Part shown: positions 6,856 through 14,660 of the stretch, in pieces
How positions within the stretch are numbered: position 1 is the stretch's first letter
How the letters are laid out: the number at the start of each line of letters is the position of its first letter
Source: Haloquadratum sp. J07HQX50
Lineage (GTDB): Archaea; Halobacteriota; Halobacteria; Halobacteriales; Haloferacaceae
Assembly (NCBI GenBank): GCA_000416005.1
Contig: KE356562.1
Span: forward strand, 845,625-860,869
Direction: 5' to 3'
DNA length: 15,245 nucleotides
Position numbers and translations under genes: made by a program
Notes under the pieces: generated by a model
What the model was told of the DNA's origin: nothing
What the model saw: the letters and a program-made list of their open reading frames with translations, nothing else
The model's database searches: none

Positions 6856-7629
6856 ATGGACGTTAGTGATGAGTCGCTGGCACCAGCTGTCCGCTCAATT
6901 CTCGCGACTGCACGCGATCGGTCAGGTAGTGAATCTGCAGTTACCGTCGATGCGCGCTCATTCAGTGCCGCGCGGAGAGCCGCTGAACGGGCAGGGCAGA
7001 TTCCAGTTATTGCAGAAGTGAAGCCAACAAGTCCAACAGCTGAGCAGACGCACACTGGAGACCCCGTAGAGTACGCGAGCAAGATGATCGAAGGGGGTGC
7101 GTGTGCGCTTTCAGTGCTGACCGAGCCATCACATTTCAATGGGGACACGAAGCATCTTACTCAGATTCGAGAAGCTGTTGATGTCCCAGTACTCCGGAAA
7201 GACTTCCTCTTGAGAGAAGCACAGCTGAACACTGCTGCCGCTGACCTCATTCTGCTCATCGCACGCTTTCTCGGCACAGCAGGGGCAGATTCGTTAGCTG
7301 AAATGCACACTGCAGCAGTTGAAAGAGGGTTTAGACCGCTGGTTGAGGTCCACACCGCTTCGGAGCTTGAGCATGCACTTGAGATCGGGGCGCAGGTGAT
7401 TGGTATTAATAACCGAGATCTCGGGGCACTGTCTGTAGATCTCTCAACGTTCGAATCACTTGCTCAGAAAGCTCCGAGTGATGTGACATTGATTGCAGAA
7501 AGTGGAATCTCGACTCCACAAGATGTCCAGCGGATGCGGAATGCAGGAGCGGATGCACTGCTGATCGGCACCGCAATTATGAGTGGTGACATCCAACAGA
7601 CGACTAGCGAGCTTACGACTCCAGAATAA
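6856..7629 (+). CDS. trpC: Indole-3-glycerol phosphate synthase
   Basis: This 257-residue TIM-barrel enzyme closes the ring of carboxyphenylamino-deoxyribulose phosphate to indole-3-glycerol phosphate, the step before tryptophan synthase. Conserved strands are visible in order: [12 protein letters not shown] with the catalytic Lys of 'AExK', [22 protein letters not shown] with the second catalytic Lys, [14 protein letters not shown] with the catalytic Glu, [15 protein letters not shown] and ALLIGTAIM at the phosphate site. The residue after the first catalytic Lys is Pro rather than the common Arg, a small departure in a loop. ATG 6856 is chosen from the homologous N-terminus and its distance from the TATA box; the nearby ATG at 6846 is out of frame. 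It heads a trpCBA operon, with trpB 14 nt downstream. It is a monofunctional TrpC, without a fused TrpF. Confidence 0.97.
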   Translation: MDVSDESLAPAVRSILATARDRSGSESAVTVDARSFSAARRAAERAGQIPVIAEVKPTSPTAEQTHTGDPVEYASKMIEGGACALSVLTEPSHFNGDTKHLTQIREAVDVPVLRKDFLLREAQLNTAAADLILLIARFLGTAGADSLAEMHTAAVERGFRPLVEVHTASELEHALEIGAQVIGINNRDLGALSVDLSTFESLAQKAPSDVTLIAESGISTPQDVQRMRNAGADALLIGTAIMSGDIQQTTSELTTPE

Positions 7630-7643
7630 CCACACAGAGCACA

Positions 7644-8891
7644 ATGACACAACGATACGCAGATGGTAAGTTTGGCGATTACGGTGGACAGTACGTTCCC
7701 GAGGCGCTTATGCCTGCAATTGAGGAGCTCACAGAGGCATATGAGCGCTACGTGCTTGGGAATGAAGATGGATTCATGGATGAGTTCCGTGCCCGGTTGC
7801 GTGATTTTGGTGGTCGGCCGACACCAACACAGTATGCACATCGCCTGTCAGAGCGGTATGATGCTGAGGTATATCTCAAGCGAGAGGATCTTCTCCACGG
7901 GGGCGCACACAAACTCAACAATGCGCTTGGACAGGCGCTATTGGCTAAGTATATGGGGAAAGATCGAATCATTGCTGAGACCGGTGCAGGCCAGCACGGC
8001 ACGGCGACTGCAATGGCGGCAGCACATCTTGATATGCCCTGTGAAGTATATATGGGCGAGCGCGACATCAATCGGCAGCGACCCAATGTCTTCCGAATGC
8101 GATTAAATAACTCGAAAGTGACGCCTGTGACGATCGGGCGAGGAACACTCAAAGAGGCTATCTCGCAGACGATGCGTGACTGGGCAACGAATGTCGAGGA
8201 CACGCATTATATTATCGGATCTGTGGTTGGACCACATCCATTCCCATCGATGGTTCGAGACTTTCAGGCTGTGATTTCTGAGGAGGCACGTCGACAAATG
8301 CGTGAGCAGACGGGAGGACTTCCTGATTCGGTGCTGGCTTGTGCAGGCGGCGGGTCCAATACGATGGGAACGTTCGCGCACTTTGTCGATGACTCCGATG
8401 TTGGATTGTATGCAGTCGAAGCAGGCGGGTCAAGTCTCGAGGTTGATGAACAGGAGGGCGTCGCTCCCAATTCAGCATCGCTCTCGACGGGCGACGAAGG
8501 AGTTCTCCATGGAGCTCGAACGAAGCTGTTACAGGATAGTGATGGGCAAATCATGGAGAGCCACAGCGTCTCTTCTGGGCTGGATTATTCTGGAGTCGGT
8601 CCACAACTTGCACATTATGTCGACCAAAATCGGGTGACACCAGTGCCAGTCGATGATGACGTAGCACTTGAAGCGTTTCACCGTTTCTCACAATTAGAGG
8701 GAATTATTCCTGCACTGGAAACAGCTCATGCATTCGGGTATCTTGAACAACATCATGATAAACTTGGAGAGACGATCCTCGTGAACGTCTCAGGTCGAGG
8801 CGATAAAGATCTCCAGACAGCAATCGAAGAGACGGCCGCTCGAGATATTGAGGTGGCACCAGATATGTCAGACTTCGCAGGAGGACTGTAA
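7644..8891 (+). CDS. trpB: Tryptophan synthase beta subunit
   Basis: This 415-residue PLP enzyme condenses indole with serine to give tryptophan. The N-terminus [17 protein letters not shown] is typical TrpB1. HGGAHKLNN carries the PLP Lys90, AETGAGQHG carries the catalytic Glu112, [17 protein letters not shown] follows, and [10 protein letters not shown] is the phosphate-binding loop. [16 protein letters not shown] is the mobile region that responds to the alpha subunit, and [10 protein letters not shown] closes the active site. Length is that of ordinary TrpB1 (about 390-415), not the longer TrpB2 type, and the adjacent trpA fits a classical alpha2-beta2 complex that channels indole. The gene begins 14 nt after trpC and ends 1 nt before trpA. 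No Shine-Dalgarno is visible, so translation within the operon is probably coupled or SD-independent. Confidence 0.98.
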   Translation: MTQRYADGKFGDYGGQYVPEALMPAIEELTEAYERYVLGNEDGFMDEFRARLRDFGGRPTPTQYAHRLSERYDAEVYLKREDLLHGGAHKLNNALGQALLAKYMGKDRIIAETGAGQHGTATAMAAAHLDMPCEVYMGERDINRQRPNVFRMRLNNSKVTPVTIGRGTLKEAISQTMRDWATNVEDTHYIIGSVVGPHPFPSMVRDFQAVISEEARRQMREQTGGLPDSVLACAGGGSNTMGTFAHFVDDSDVGLYAVEAGGSSLEVDEQEGVAPNSASLSTGDEGVLHGARTKLLQDSDGQIMESHSVSSGLDYSGVGPQLAHYVDQNRVTPVPVDDDVALEAFHRFSQLEGIIPALETAHAFGYLEQHHDKLGETILVNVSGRGDKDLQTAIEETAARDIEVAPDMSDFAGGL

Positions 8892-8892
8892 C

Positions 8893-9741
8893 ATGGATCA
8901 AGAGCAGGCGACTGGGACGCTAGAACATGTGTTTCTCGACGGCCCAGCTTTTATTCCATATCTCGCGGCTGGAGATCCTGACTATGAGGCATCGCTGAGA
9001 TACGTCGAAGCGCTTGCAGATGGCGGCGCGGACATTATCGAGCTTGGACTCCCGTTTTCAGAGCCAATTGCAGAAGGGCCAACTATCCAAGGAGCGGTTG
9101 TCAGGTCATTAAAAGCCGGGATGACGCCTGAGTCATTCTTTTCATTTGTGGGGGACCTCACAGTGGATGTTCCGCTCGTCTGCATGACATATTATAATCT
9201 TATTTATCAGTATGGTGAAGAGTCTGGCCCGCGACCATTCGTGAAGCGGGCAGCTGATATTGGGTTGTCTGGATTTGTCGTGCCAGATCTGCCAGCCGAG
9301 GAGGCAGGTCCACTTCGTGAGGCATGTGATGAGTTTGACCTCGATCTGGTGTTTATTGTTGCACCAACGACGAGAGGAGAGCGCCTCAATCGTATTCTCT
9401 CACAGGTATCAGGATACGTATACGTCCAAGCTCGACTTGGAGTCACGGGCACGAGAGACTCAGTTTCAGCGCAGACCGAGACAAGTTTAGCGCGGCTTGA
9501 CGGATACGATGTTCCGAAAGCAGTTGGCTTTGGTATTCAAACCGAGGAGCAGGCCTCGCGTATCATCGATGCAGGCGCAGACGGGATTATCGTTGGAAGC
9601 GCGCTCGTTGATATCGTTGCAGAGGGCGCCGAAGCTGGTGATTCAACAGAGGCGATTGCAACGCGACTGGAACAGAAGGCCCGCGAACTTACTCGTGGAG
9701 TGAACCGCGCCGATGCGGAGGCAGCACCGACAGTTGAGTAG
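8893..9741 (+). CDS. trpA: Tryptophan synthase alpha subunit
   Basis: This 282-residue TIM barrel cleaves indole-3-glycerol phosphate to indole and glyceraldehyde 3-phosphate and passes the indole to Trp[12 protein letters not shown] is the N-terminal signature and [19 protein letters not shown] is the active-site region. The catalytic Glu is present as Glu50, but the second catalytic acid, Asp60 of the E. coli enzyme (in ADGPxIQ), is Glu61 here. [30 protein letters not shown] and the mobile-loop [10 protein letters not shown] follow, then [10 protein letters not shown] and GIIVGSALV at the phosphate site. I start at 8893, 1 nt after the trpB stop; an in-frame ATG at 8848 lies inside trpB and adds 15 residues without family similarity. 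The operon seems to end here, since a separate promoter-like box precedes the next gene. Confidence 0.96.
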   Translation: MDQEQATGTLEHVFLDGPAFIPYLAAGDPDYEASLRYVEALADGGADIIELGLPFSEPIAEGPTIQGAVVRSLKAGMTPESFFSFVGDLTVDVPLVCMTYYNLIYQYGEESGPRPFVKRAADIGLSGFVVPDLPAEEAGPLREACDEFDLDLVFIVAPTTRGERLNRILSQVSGYVYVQARLGVTGTRDSVSAQTETSLARLDGYDVPKAVGFGIQTEEQASRIIDAGADGIIVGSALVDIVAEGAEAGDSTEAIATRLEQKARELTRGVNRADAEAAPTVE

Positions 9742-9766
9742 CAGAATGAGCGCTGCCTCGTAGCCC

Positions 9767-9773
9767 TTATTAC
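9767..9773 (+). promoter_or_regulatory. TATA-like box for aroA'
   Basis: TTATTAC within CCCTTATTACC is centred about 30 nt before the aroA' ATG, in the 58-nt gap after trpA. It suggests that the early-shikimate genes can be transcribed separately from trpCBA. Confidence 0.4.
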
Positions 9774-9799
9774 CGCCGATTGCCACATATCCTCACACG

Positions 9800-10594
9800 A
9801 TGGAGACAGGACTTGCTGCCCGCCTTACCCGGATCTCGACACAGGAGCGATATCTGATCGTTCCGATGGATCATGGGATTACTCTCGGTCCGGTTAAAGG
9901 TCTCGTCGAACTTGAATCGACGGTCGATGCAATCACTGCGAATGGGGCTGATGCCGTCCTTACGCAGCGTGGAGTTGCCGACCGAGTCCATCCCAATAAA
10001 AACGGGAAAGGCTATATCGTCCACCTCAACGGGTCGACAGTAATAGGACCGGACTCAAATGATAAGCGTCAAACATCCACCGTAGAGGCAGCACTCCGCG
10101 CTGGTGCAGATGCGGTGTCATTTCATCTCAATGTTGGTAGTAACTACGAACCTGAGCAGTTAGAGGCACTTAGTGATGTAATTGAGACTGCACATACCTA
10201 TGGGATTCCAGTACTAGCGATGAGCTACGCACGTGGGTCCGGCATCAATGAACACGATAGTGAGAGTCTTGCACATGCAGTTCGGATTGCTGAAGAACTC
10301 GGGGCAGATGTCGTGAAAACGGCCTATGCAGGCGATCCAGAATCGTTTGAGCGTGTCTGCAAGGCAACTGTGTTGCCAGTCGTCATCGCTGGTGGCAGTC
10401 GTGGAGCGGACCGACAGACGATCAAAATGGTTCGCGGCGCAATGGATGCCGGTGCTGCAGGAGTTTCGATGGGGCGATCTATCTTTCAGCATGATGAACC
10501 AGCCGCCATCACTCGGGCAGTGAGTGCTGTGATTCACGACAATGCAACTGTTGAGGCTGCATTTGAGGCTGCAGAATTTGGCATCGAGGTATGA
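9800..10594 (+). CDS. aroA': 2-amino-3,7-dideoxy-D-threo-hept-6-ulosonate (ADH) synthase
   Basis: This 264-residue class I (Schiff-base) aldolase belongs to the archaeal FBA IA/DhnA family. In the archaeal route it joins L-aspartate semialdehyde to a fragment from a deoxy-hexulose phosphate, giving ADH, the precursor of dehydroquinate, and so replaces DAHP synthase. VPMDHGIT carries Asp24, MSYARG carries Tyr143, and DVVKTAY carries the Schiff-base Lys173. VVIAGGSRG and GVSMGRSIFQ form the phosphate-binding end of the barrel. The family also contains fructose-bisphosphate aldolases, and haloarchaeal copies are often labelled that way; the immediate neighbour aroB', which uses the ADH product, and the trp genes make ADH synthase the better call. 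The start agrees with a TATA box about 30 nt upstream and a leaderless message. Confidence 0.9.
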   Translation: METGLAARLTRISTQERYLIVPMDHGITLGPVKGLVELESTVDAITANGADAVLTQRGVADRVHPNKNGKGYIVHLNGSTVIGPDSNDKRQTSTVEAALRAGADAVSFHLNVGSNYEPEQLEALSDVIETAHTYGIPVLAMSYARGSGINEHDSESLAHAVRIAEELGADVVKTAYAGDPESFERVCKATVLPVVIAGGSRGADRQTIKMVRGAMDAGAAGVSMGRSIFQHDEPAAITRAVSAVIHDNATVEAAFEAAEFGIEV

Positions 10595-10656
10595 ACTGAG
10601 TGCGCCCACAACGAATATTTCGCCATGTTCAAGCGGGCTGATGCAGTCATTTCGCT

Positions 10657-11835
10657 ATGACCCGAAGTGTATGGCTCAAAGCCGATAACTCGGTGGGAGA
10701 ATGGGAGACCCGAAAACAGCGGATTACAACTGGCCTTGAGGCAGGCGTCGATTGGGTACTCGTTGATGAGGCGGATATTACTCGGGTGCGGCGGCTAGGT
10801 GATGTAAACGTGGCCGCATTTTACTCAGACACAGAGACGAGTATAATCGATAACGCCGAAGTTGATTCAATGGATGCACAGACGCCAGAAGCGTATATCA
10901 TCGGGAAAGACAGTGAAGGCGATGCAACAATCGATTTACCCGATGAACTGAGTAGCTCGGCCGACCTAACTGCACTCCGCCGAAACGAAGAGGCGGCCTC
11001 TGGAGCGTATATTCGCATCCTCTCAGAGCAGTATGAGACGTTCGCACAAACCGCTGCAGAGGAGGCTCATTATACCATTGTTATCGGAGAAGATTGGACA
11101 ATCATTCCACTCGAAAATCTCATTGCACGTATTGGGGATGAGACCGGACTTATCGCAGGAGTGACAAGTGCTGATGAGGCAAAGACGGCGTTTGAGACGT
11201 TAGAATTGGGTGCAGACGGGGTATTATTAGATAGTGGAGATGCCGATGAAATTCATCAGACAGTAAAAGTGCGCGATGAAGCTGATCGCGAGGTGATTGA
11301 TCTCGAATGGGCAACTGTGACCGGGGTAGAGCGAACCGGAATGGCAGACCGAGTCTGCGTCGACACTGGAACGTTATTAGAGCACAATGAGGGGATGCTC
11401 GTTGGCAGTATGAGCCGAGGGTTATTTTTTGTCCATGCTGAAACAGCCGATTCACCATACGTCGCATCACGGCCATTTCGCGTGAATGCTGGCGCGGTGC
11501 ACGCTTACATTCGGACCCCTGATGGAGGGACAAAATACCTTTCAGAATTAAAATCAGGCGATACTGTCCAAGTTGTAAACGCTGAGGGAAAGACTCGTGA
11601 AGTTGTTGTCGGGCGTGTCAAGATCGAGAAACGACCAATGTTTCGCGTTGAGACCGAGGTTGGTGGTGACCGTATCGAGACGCTACTGCAAAATGCTGAA
11701 ACAATCAAGGTTCATACAAAAAATGGGCATACAGCTGTGACAGATCTTGAGCCCGGTGACGAAATGGCGTTATTTCACCAGGAGGGTGCTCGTCACTTCG
11801 GCGAGCGGATTGAGGAGAGTATTATCGAGAAGTAA
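10657..11835 (+). CDS. aroB': 3-dehydroquinate synthase II (archaeal, NAD-dependent)
   Basis: This 392-residue enzyme oxidatively deaminates and cyclises ADH to 3-dehydroquinate with NAD. It is unrelated to bacterial AroB. The N-terminus SVWLKAD is typical, the middle third is the acidic, variable part usual in haloarchaea, and the C-terminal half carries the strongly conserved blocks: LVGSMSRGLFFVHAET, PFRVNAGAVHAY, TKYLSELKSGD and VVGRVKIEKRPMF. The halophilic length is longer than that of methanogen homologues (about 360) because of insertions. It follows aroA' after 62 nt on the same strand; GAATATTTCG at 10612-10621 is a weak promoter candidate. Together the pair feeds aroD, encoded about 1.9 kb further on the opposite strand. 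Downstream the sequence passes within 20-30 nt into transposon relics. Confidence 0.95.
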   Translation: MTRSVWLKADNSVGEWETRKQRITTGLEAGVDWVLVDEADITRVRRLGDVNVAAFYSDTETSIIDNAEVDSMDAQTPEAYIIGKDSEGDATIDLPDELSSSADLTALRRNEEAASGAYIRILSEQYETFAQTAAEEAHYTIVIGEDWTIIPLENLIARIGDETGLIAGVTSADEAKTAFETLELGADGVLLDSGDADEIHQTVKVRDEADREVIDLEWATVTGVERTGMADRVCVDTGTLLEHNEGMLVGSMSRGLFFVHAETADSPYVASRPFRVNAGAVHAYIRTPDGGTKYLSELKSGDTVQVVNAEGKTREVVVGRVKIEKRPMFRVETEVGGDRIETLLQNAETIKVHTKNGHTAVTDLEPGDEMALFHQEGARHFGERIEESIIEK

Positions 11836-11854
11836 CTCCTGTGAGACACTGGTG

Positions 11855-12250
11855 GGAAAGAGTACTGCAGTCGAATCAAAAGGGTGTCAGCTTAACCTGA
11901 CCATCTGTGAGCCAGTAGGCACGAACAAAGAGTGTGCGGTGTGGGAACGGGCAAACCGCTGTGGGTAAAAAAACACTCGGCTTCTAGCTGCGGGTCCGAA
12001 ATGGATAGAGAGGCGAACGCCGCGTTGAGTATCCTGTCTCAAAAGTGTGAGCAGTGAGGATCGGAACAGCCTGAGGAGACGACATCCCCAGAAACCGAAG
12101 TTGGTGTGCGAACAAATCGCGACACGATTCGTAAACGCCTGTGGAGACTGCGCCCCCTGGGCGGATGGTCGGCGTCAGTTGAGCATCTCTAAAAAAGCGT
12201 GTCGTGGAACCAGAAAGGCTTAGTGAGCGCGTCGGCCCGGACAGGGTGGC
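11855..12250 (+). pseudogene. Decayed 3' end of an IS1341-type tnpB (subfamily 1)
   Basis: Pieces of a TnpB C-terminus can be read in three frames. EPVGTNKECAVW (to about 11943) matches the GTxKECAVC start of the zinc finger. After a frame change KPLWVKKHSASSCGSEMDRE and ANAALSILSQ (11953-12045) match the second half, with a stop at 12055-12057. After another frame change VVEPERLSERV (about 12195-12230) matches the tail. Two of the four zinc cysteines are lost (CAVW, ASSC), and the last RuvC aspartate (DxNAA) reads as Glu. The N-terminal two thirds are absent. TnpB is the RNA-guided nuclease of IS200/IS605-type elements; this copy is dead. It is a different subfamily from the minus-strand relic nearby. 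The matches are to family consensus recalled from memory. Confidence 0.7.
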
Positions 12251-12287
12251 TAAGGGAAAGGGCGAGGCTCCTCACGGGATAACTGAT

Positions 12288-12695
12288 TTATTTAGACTGC
12301 GTGTGGATATCGTTCTCTCTGGCGCACCACTGACAAAAACTCAGTGCTGGGATGATTTCTGCACCACACGACACACAGCAAGGCAACTCCGTCTGATTTA
12401 TTTTGACTTTGGCAGTCTGGTGGGCATCAGCCGTGCTCAAGAGTAGAAGGCACCCGATTGGGACTGCGATGATTGGTGGCACCTGACTAATGCGAATAGC
12501 CGATAATTCGGTTAACGTCTCTACTCCAACAGTTATCGAAATAAGCATCACCGCGCTACTAATTATACCACTGAACCATGCGGCCGCACGGCCCCACTCG
12601 CGCAGATACAGATGCCCAAGGCCAGCAATCCCAACGGTCGCACCGACAGCAGCTATTGCTGCAGTGGTGAGTGCGCGACGACATTCGTCCGTCAT
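12288..12695 (-). CDS. Small membrane protein with C-terminal zinc ribbon (DUF7575-like)
   Basis: This 135-residue protein appears intact. Hydrophobic segments at about 11-28, 38-57 and 71-88 should span the membrane, and AGLGHLYLREWGRA (about 25-37) between the first two is a motif seen in haloarchaeal proteins of this architecture. The C-terminus is a zinc ribbon with Cys107-x2-Cys110 and Cys121-x2-Cys124 (FCQWC), facing either side of the membrane. Function is unknown; similar ribbons end many haloarchaeal membrane proteins. I choose ATG 12695 because it lies about 27 nt from a TATA-like box and begins MTDECRRAL; an in-frame ATG at 12719 would lie inside that box. The gene is squeezed between two tnpB relics of opposite orientation yet has no frame damage, suggesting selection. 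Confidence 0.8.
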   Translation of the reverse strand: MTDECRRALTTAAIAAVGATVGIAGLGHLYLREWGRAAAWFSGIISSAVMLISITVGVETLTELSAIRISQVPPIIAVPIGCLLLLSTADAHQTAKVKINQTELPCCVSCGAEIIPALSFCQWCARENDIHTQSK

Positions 12696-12717
12696 ACAGT
12701 AGGACCAATTGACCAGC

Positions 12718-12726
12718 AATATAGTT
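12718..12726 (-). promoter_or_regulatory. TATA-like box for the zinc-ribbon gene
   Basis: On the minus strand AACTATATT is centred about 27 nt before ATG 12695, exactly the spacing for a leaderless transcript. It decides the start codon of the gene. Confidence 0.55.
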
Positions 12727-12768
12727 CTATCTTCTTACAGCGAACGAATCCTATCAGTGAGGCCGAAG

Positions 12769-12919
12769 TTGACCTCCTCCGGCTAAAGACGAAGGAATCC
12801 CGGCTTCTGCCGTTTCAGGTTTCAAGACGCATCCGTTCCAAGCCTCAGTTGCTGAGGTTCAGCATCGTCCTGGCTGTCTCGTGGCCCGGTCAATGAGGCC
12901 CCGTCCCCGACAGATTCAT
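12769..12919 (-). ncRNA. Right-end region of the tnpB relic, degenerate omegaRNA scaffold
   Basis: In IS200/IS605 elements the guide RNA of TnpB comes from the 3' end of tnpB and the right end. Here the minus strand reads GCCGGGATTCCTTCGTC, then TTTA, then GCCGGAGG. CCTTCGTC and GCCGGAGG pair as an eight-step stem with one mismatch and one G-T pair around a TTTA loop. As I recall them, intact haloarchaeal copies have a perfect CCTCCGCC-TTTA-GGCGGAGG hairpin at the element end. A second inverted pair, CCTCAG-CAA-CTGAGG, lies about 12842-12856. Whether any RNA is still made is unknown. Confidence 0.45.
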
Positions 12920-13657
12920 CTACAACCTCCTTTTGACCGGAATCTCAGTTGCTTTGGGGCTCTCTCCGATGAGGTAGCGGTCTGCGATGTTCAATGCGCC
13001 GTTTATGCCGGCCTGGTACTCAGACACCCAACAGTTGTCATTGGTGCAACTGGAAAGCTGCCCGATGCCTGCGTGAGCCGACTTCGTTGCAGGCATGGCA
13101 CTCCTTCGACGTGTTCCGAGAGTTGACGGTTGCAACCTCAATACCACGTTCTTCGGCTTCGTAACTGATTTGACTGCAACGCTCGGTGAGGACGGCGGTT
13201 CATGTGCGAGCCATGTACAAGCCATCGTCCATGTTCTGACGAATGTGGGTCAGGTTCTTAAGTACGACAATACCGCCGTCTATACCAGACCAGCTACGTG
13301 TTCGACTACTTCCCGGCTTCCCGTATGGAGTATGCCGTCTATCTGTCGTCATATCCCGTCATCATAGTCACCCAACACATCAGCTTCACCACGGTGCAGT
13401 CGGCGCATGGCTGTCAAGTACCGTTTACACAACTCCCTCACTATTTTCGCTTCGTCGTTCCGCAGTCTCGGCGCAACTGGAGAGTCGCAGTCGTTACGAT
13501 GACACACCGTGGCAAGTGCGGCTTCTCCAATGTCTACGCCGACCGGAGTAACATCGTCTAAATCCGAACAAACAGTCTCTGAAACCTCAAATTGGGCTGT
13601 GATGAGACCATTCCACCCATGTCTGCTGGACAAAGAGCCCAAATACTGGCTGTCCAA
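12920..13657 (-). pseudogene. Frameshifted IS1341-type tnpB (subfamily 2)
   Basis: On the minus strand a TnpB can be followed through several frames. VGVDIGEAALATVCHRND opens the RuvC domain and keeps its first Asp; an in-frame TGA replaces a codon after DYDDGI (stop ends at 13349), with the frame resuming as RQIDGILHT. A frameshift follows, then GIVVLKNLTHIRQNMDDG, another shift, EAEERGIEVATVNSRNTSKE with CHAC, a further shift, and CTNDNCWVSEYQAGINGALN up to the true stop at 12920. The second RuvC acid (LED) has become LKN and the third (ADIN) has become AGIN, so two of three catalytic acids are gone in addition to the frame damage. About 240 residues are traceable of the roughly 410 usual; the N-terminal domain is missing. 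It is dead as a nuclease and not a repurposed TldR-type regulator, since the frame is destroyed. Confidence 0.8.
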
Positions 13658-13753
13658 CTCGTTTCGTGATTACCCTCAATTCACATCATATGAGCAGGAT
13701 GTCTGGTATCAGTGCTCAGACACATACAACATATTTACACGATAGACTAGCTG

Positions 13754-14434
13754 TCATCGGACCAGATTTAATACTGTATCCAGCTCCTCTATGGTTAATT
13801 GGCCCGGTGCCGTTGCTTCTGTAGGGTCTGCTGGTGCGTATCCAATCTTTGAGCCATACAGTGGAGCAACAACACGAGTATGCTTACCTGCTGCACCCAT
13901 AGCCATCGTTGCAATATGTGTGCCCCATCCACTTGCCTGATGTGTTGCCTGGAGTAAACGCATTCCATCTGCAGTCGTGTTAGCCATCGTTGCCAGCTTG
14001 GCAACTGTCCCGTGAGATGCTGCTTGGTAGAGTTTCTTTTCTAATACAGAGAGTGGCGGCGTGTCCTCAAAGTCGTGAACCGAAGCGATGATATCAACAT
14101 CATTACTCCGTATACGTTTCATCGCCTCTTCGCCGCGGGTCGTAGCAAGCGTCTCCAGTTCCAAGTCAACCATCCGGACTGCTGAGTGGCGACTCGCAGA
14201 TGTGAGTGAGTCAAGCCGGTCTGATTCGGTGTCGGTGCACTTACCACCCTCCCAGTCCGGCCGGTTCGTAACAATCAGTGGATGCGGCCCAGAGTACGCT
14301 CTTACTTCCTCCAGTGGGTCTTCTGCGAGATCCATTCGGAACTCGATGATGTCCGCAGCCTGGAGGGTAGCATGAGTCTCGGTTGGGAGAGTAGCTGTCG
14401 CTGCCGCTATGTTGAATTGATCCAGTGTAAACAT
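13754..14434 (-). CDS. aroD: 3-dehydroquinate dehydratase, type I
   Basis: This 226-residue Schiff-base enzyme dehydrates 3-dehydroquinate to 3-dehydroshikimate, the step after aroB'. IIEFRMDL carries Glu31 and Arg33, IIASVHDFEDTP carries catalytic His120, and TVAKLATMA carries the Schiff-base Lys146. MAMGAAGKHTRVVAPLYGSK is the substrate-binding block with Arg187 (MGxxGxxSR in most homologues, Thr for Ser here). The length is standard for archaeal type I enzymes. A TATA-like box about 26 nt upstream fits a leaderless transcript from this ATG. It is on the opposite strand from aroA'-aroB' and separated from them by the transposon scar, so it is a separate transcription unit. The 226-nt gap to the TFB gene contains only this promoter; I see nothing else in it. 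Confidence 0.96.
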   Translation of the reverse strand: MFTLDQFNIAAATATLPTETHATLQAADIIEFRMDLAEDPLEEVRAYSGPHPLIVTNRPDWEGGKCTDTESDRLDSLTSASRHSAVRMVDLELETLATTRGEEAMKRIRSNDVDIIASVHDFEDTPPLSVLEKKLYQAASHGTVAKLATMANTTADGMRLLQATHQASGWGTHIATMAMGAAGKHTRVVAPLYGSKIGYAPADPTEATAPGQLTIEELDTVLNLVR

Positions 14435-14454
14435 GCTTGATACTCTGTGATGAG

Positions 14455-14464
14455 ATGTATATCA
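14455..14464 (-). promoter_or_regulatory. TATA-like box for aroD
   Basis: On the minus strand GATGATATACATC spans this site, with the TATA core centred about 26 nt before the aroD ATG. The distance predicts initiation at the start codon. Confidence 0.55.
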
Positions 14465-14660
14465 TCTTTTCTCTTAGATGAGCGTTATCGAGTCAAGATT
14501 TCTACAGAACTTGGATACGCCCGGCACGAAAAGAATACGCAGTGAAGACTGCATACTGGGTGTCAAAATGCAGCTTGCACAGGGCTTGAACTCTTGATTT
14601 TGTTAGCTCACCCCGGAGAATCAACACTATTGAAGCGTCAATAATCTACAGTGTGAAGGA

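Larger units (their letters stand above)
12769..13660 (-). mobile_element. Remnant of an IS1341-type (IS200/IS605 family) element
   Basis: Extent is from a right-end motif (minus-strand GGAGGAGGTCAA, 12769-12780) to the most upstream recognisable tnpB sequence. No tnpA was seen, as expected for IS1341-type elements. The left end and the N-terminal part of tnpB are missing or unrecognisable, so the upstream boundary is uncertain. No terminal inverted repeats are expected in this family. Confidence 0.6.

Noticed and set aside
7644..8891. TrpB2-type, stand-alone beta subunit
   Set aside because: Length, motifs and the tightly adjacent trpA point to ordinary TrpB1 in an alpha-beta complex.
8848..8892. 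Upstream in-frame ATG that would lengthen TrpA by 15 residues
   Set aside because: It lies inside trpB, and the added residues do not resemble TrpA; ATG 8893, 1 nt after the trpB stop, fits the family N-terminus.
9800..10594. Fructose-bisphosphate aldolase
   Set aside because: The family includes such aldolases, but the gene sits directly before aroB', which consumes the ADH synthase product; the aromatic-pathway role explains the context better.
11747..11968. 73-codon plus-strand frame overlapping the end of aroB'
   Set aside because: Its first part is a shadow of aroB' in another frame; its last part is the KECAVW piece of the tnpB relic. It is not one gene.
12696..12719. Upstream ATG for the zinc-ribbon membrane protein
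   Set aside because: It falls inside the TATA-like box that sits at exactly leaderless distance from ATG 12695.
12920..13225. 101-codon minus-strand frame as an independent small protein
   Set aside because: Only the second half resembles TnpB; the first half is out-of-frame relic sequence, and the true TnpB frame passes through neighbouring frames.
12920..13657. Repurposed nuclease-dead TnpB (TldR-type RNA-guided repressor)
   Set aside because: Loss of RuvC acids would fit, but several frameshifts, an internal stop and absence of the N-terminal domain mean no full-length protein can be made.
14435..14660. RNA gene or further ORF in the 226-nt gap between TFB and aroD
   Set aside because: No tRNA-like cloverleaf, no repeated units and no plausible coding frame; only the aroD TATA-like box was recognised.
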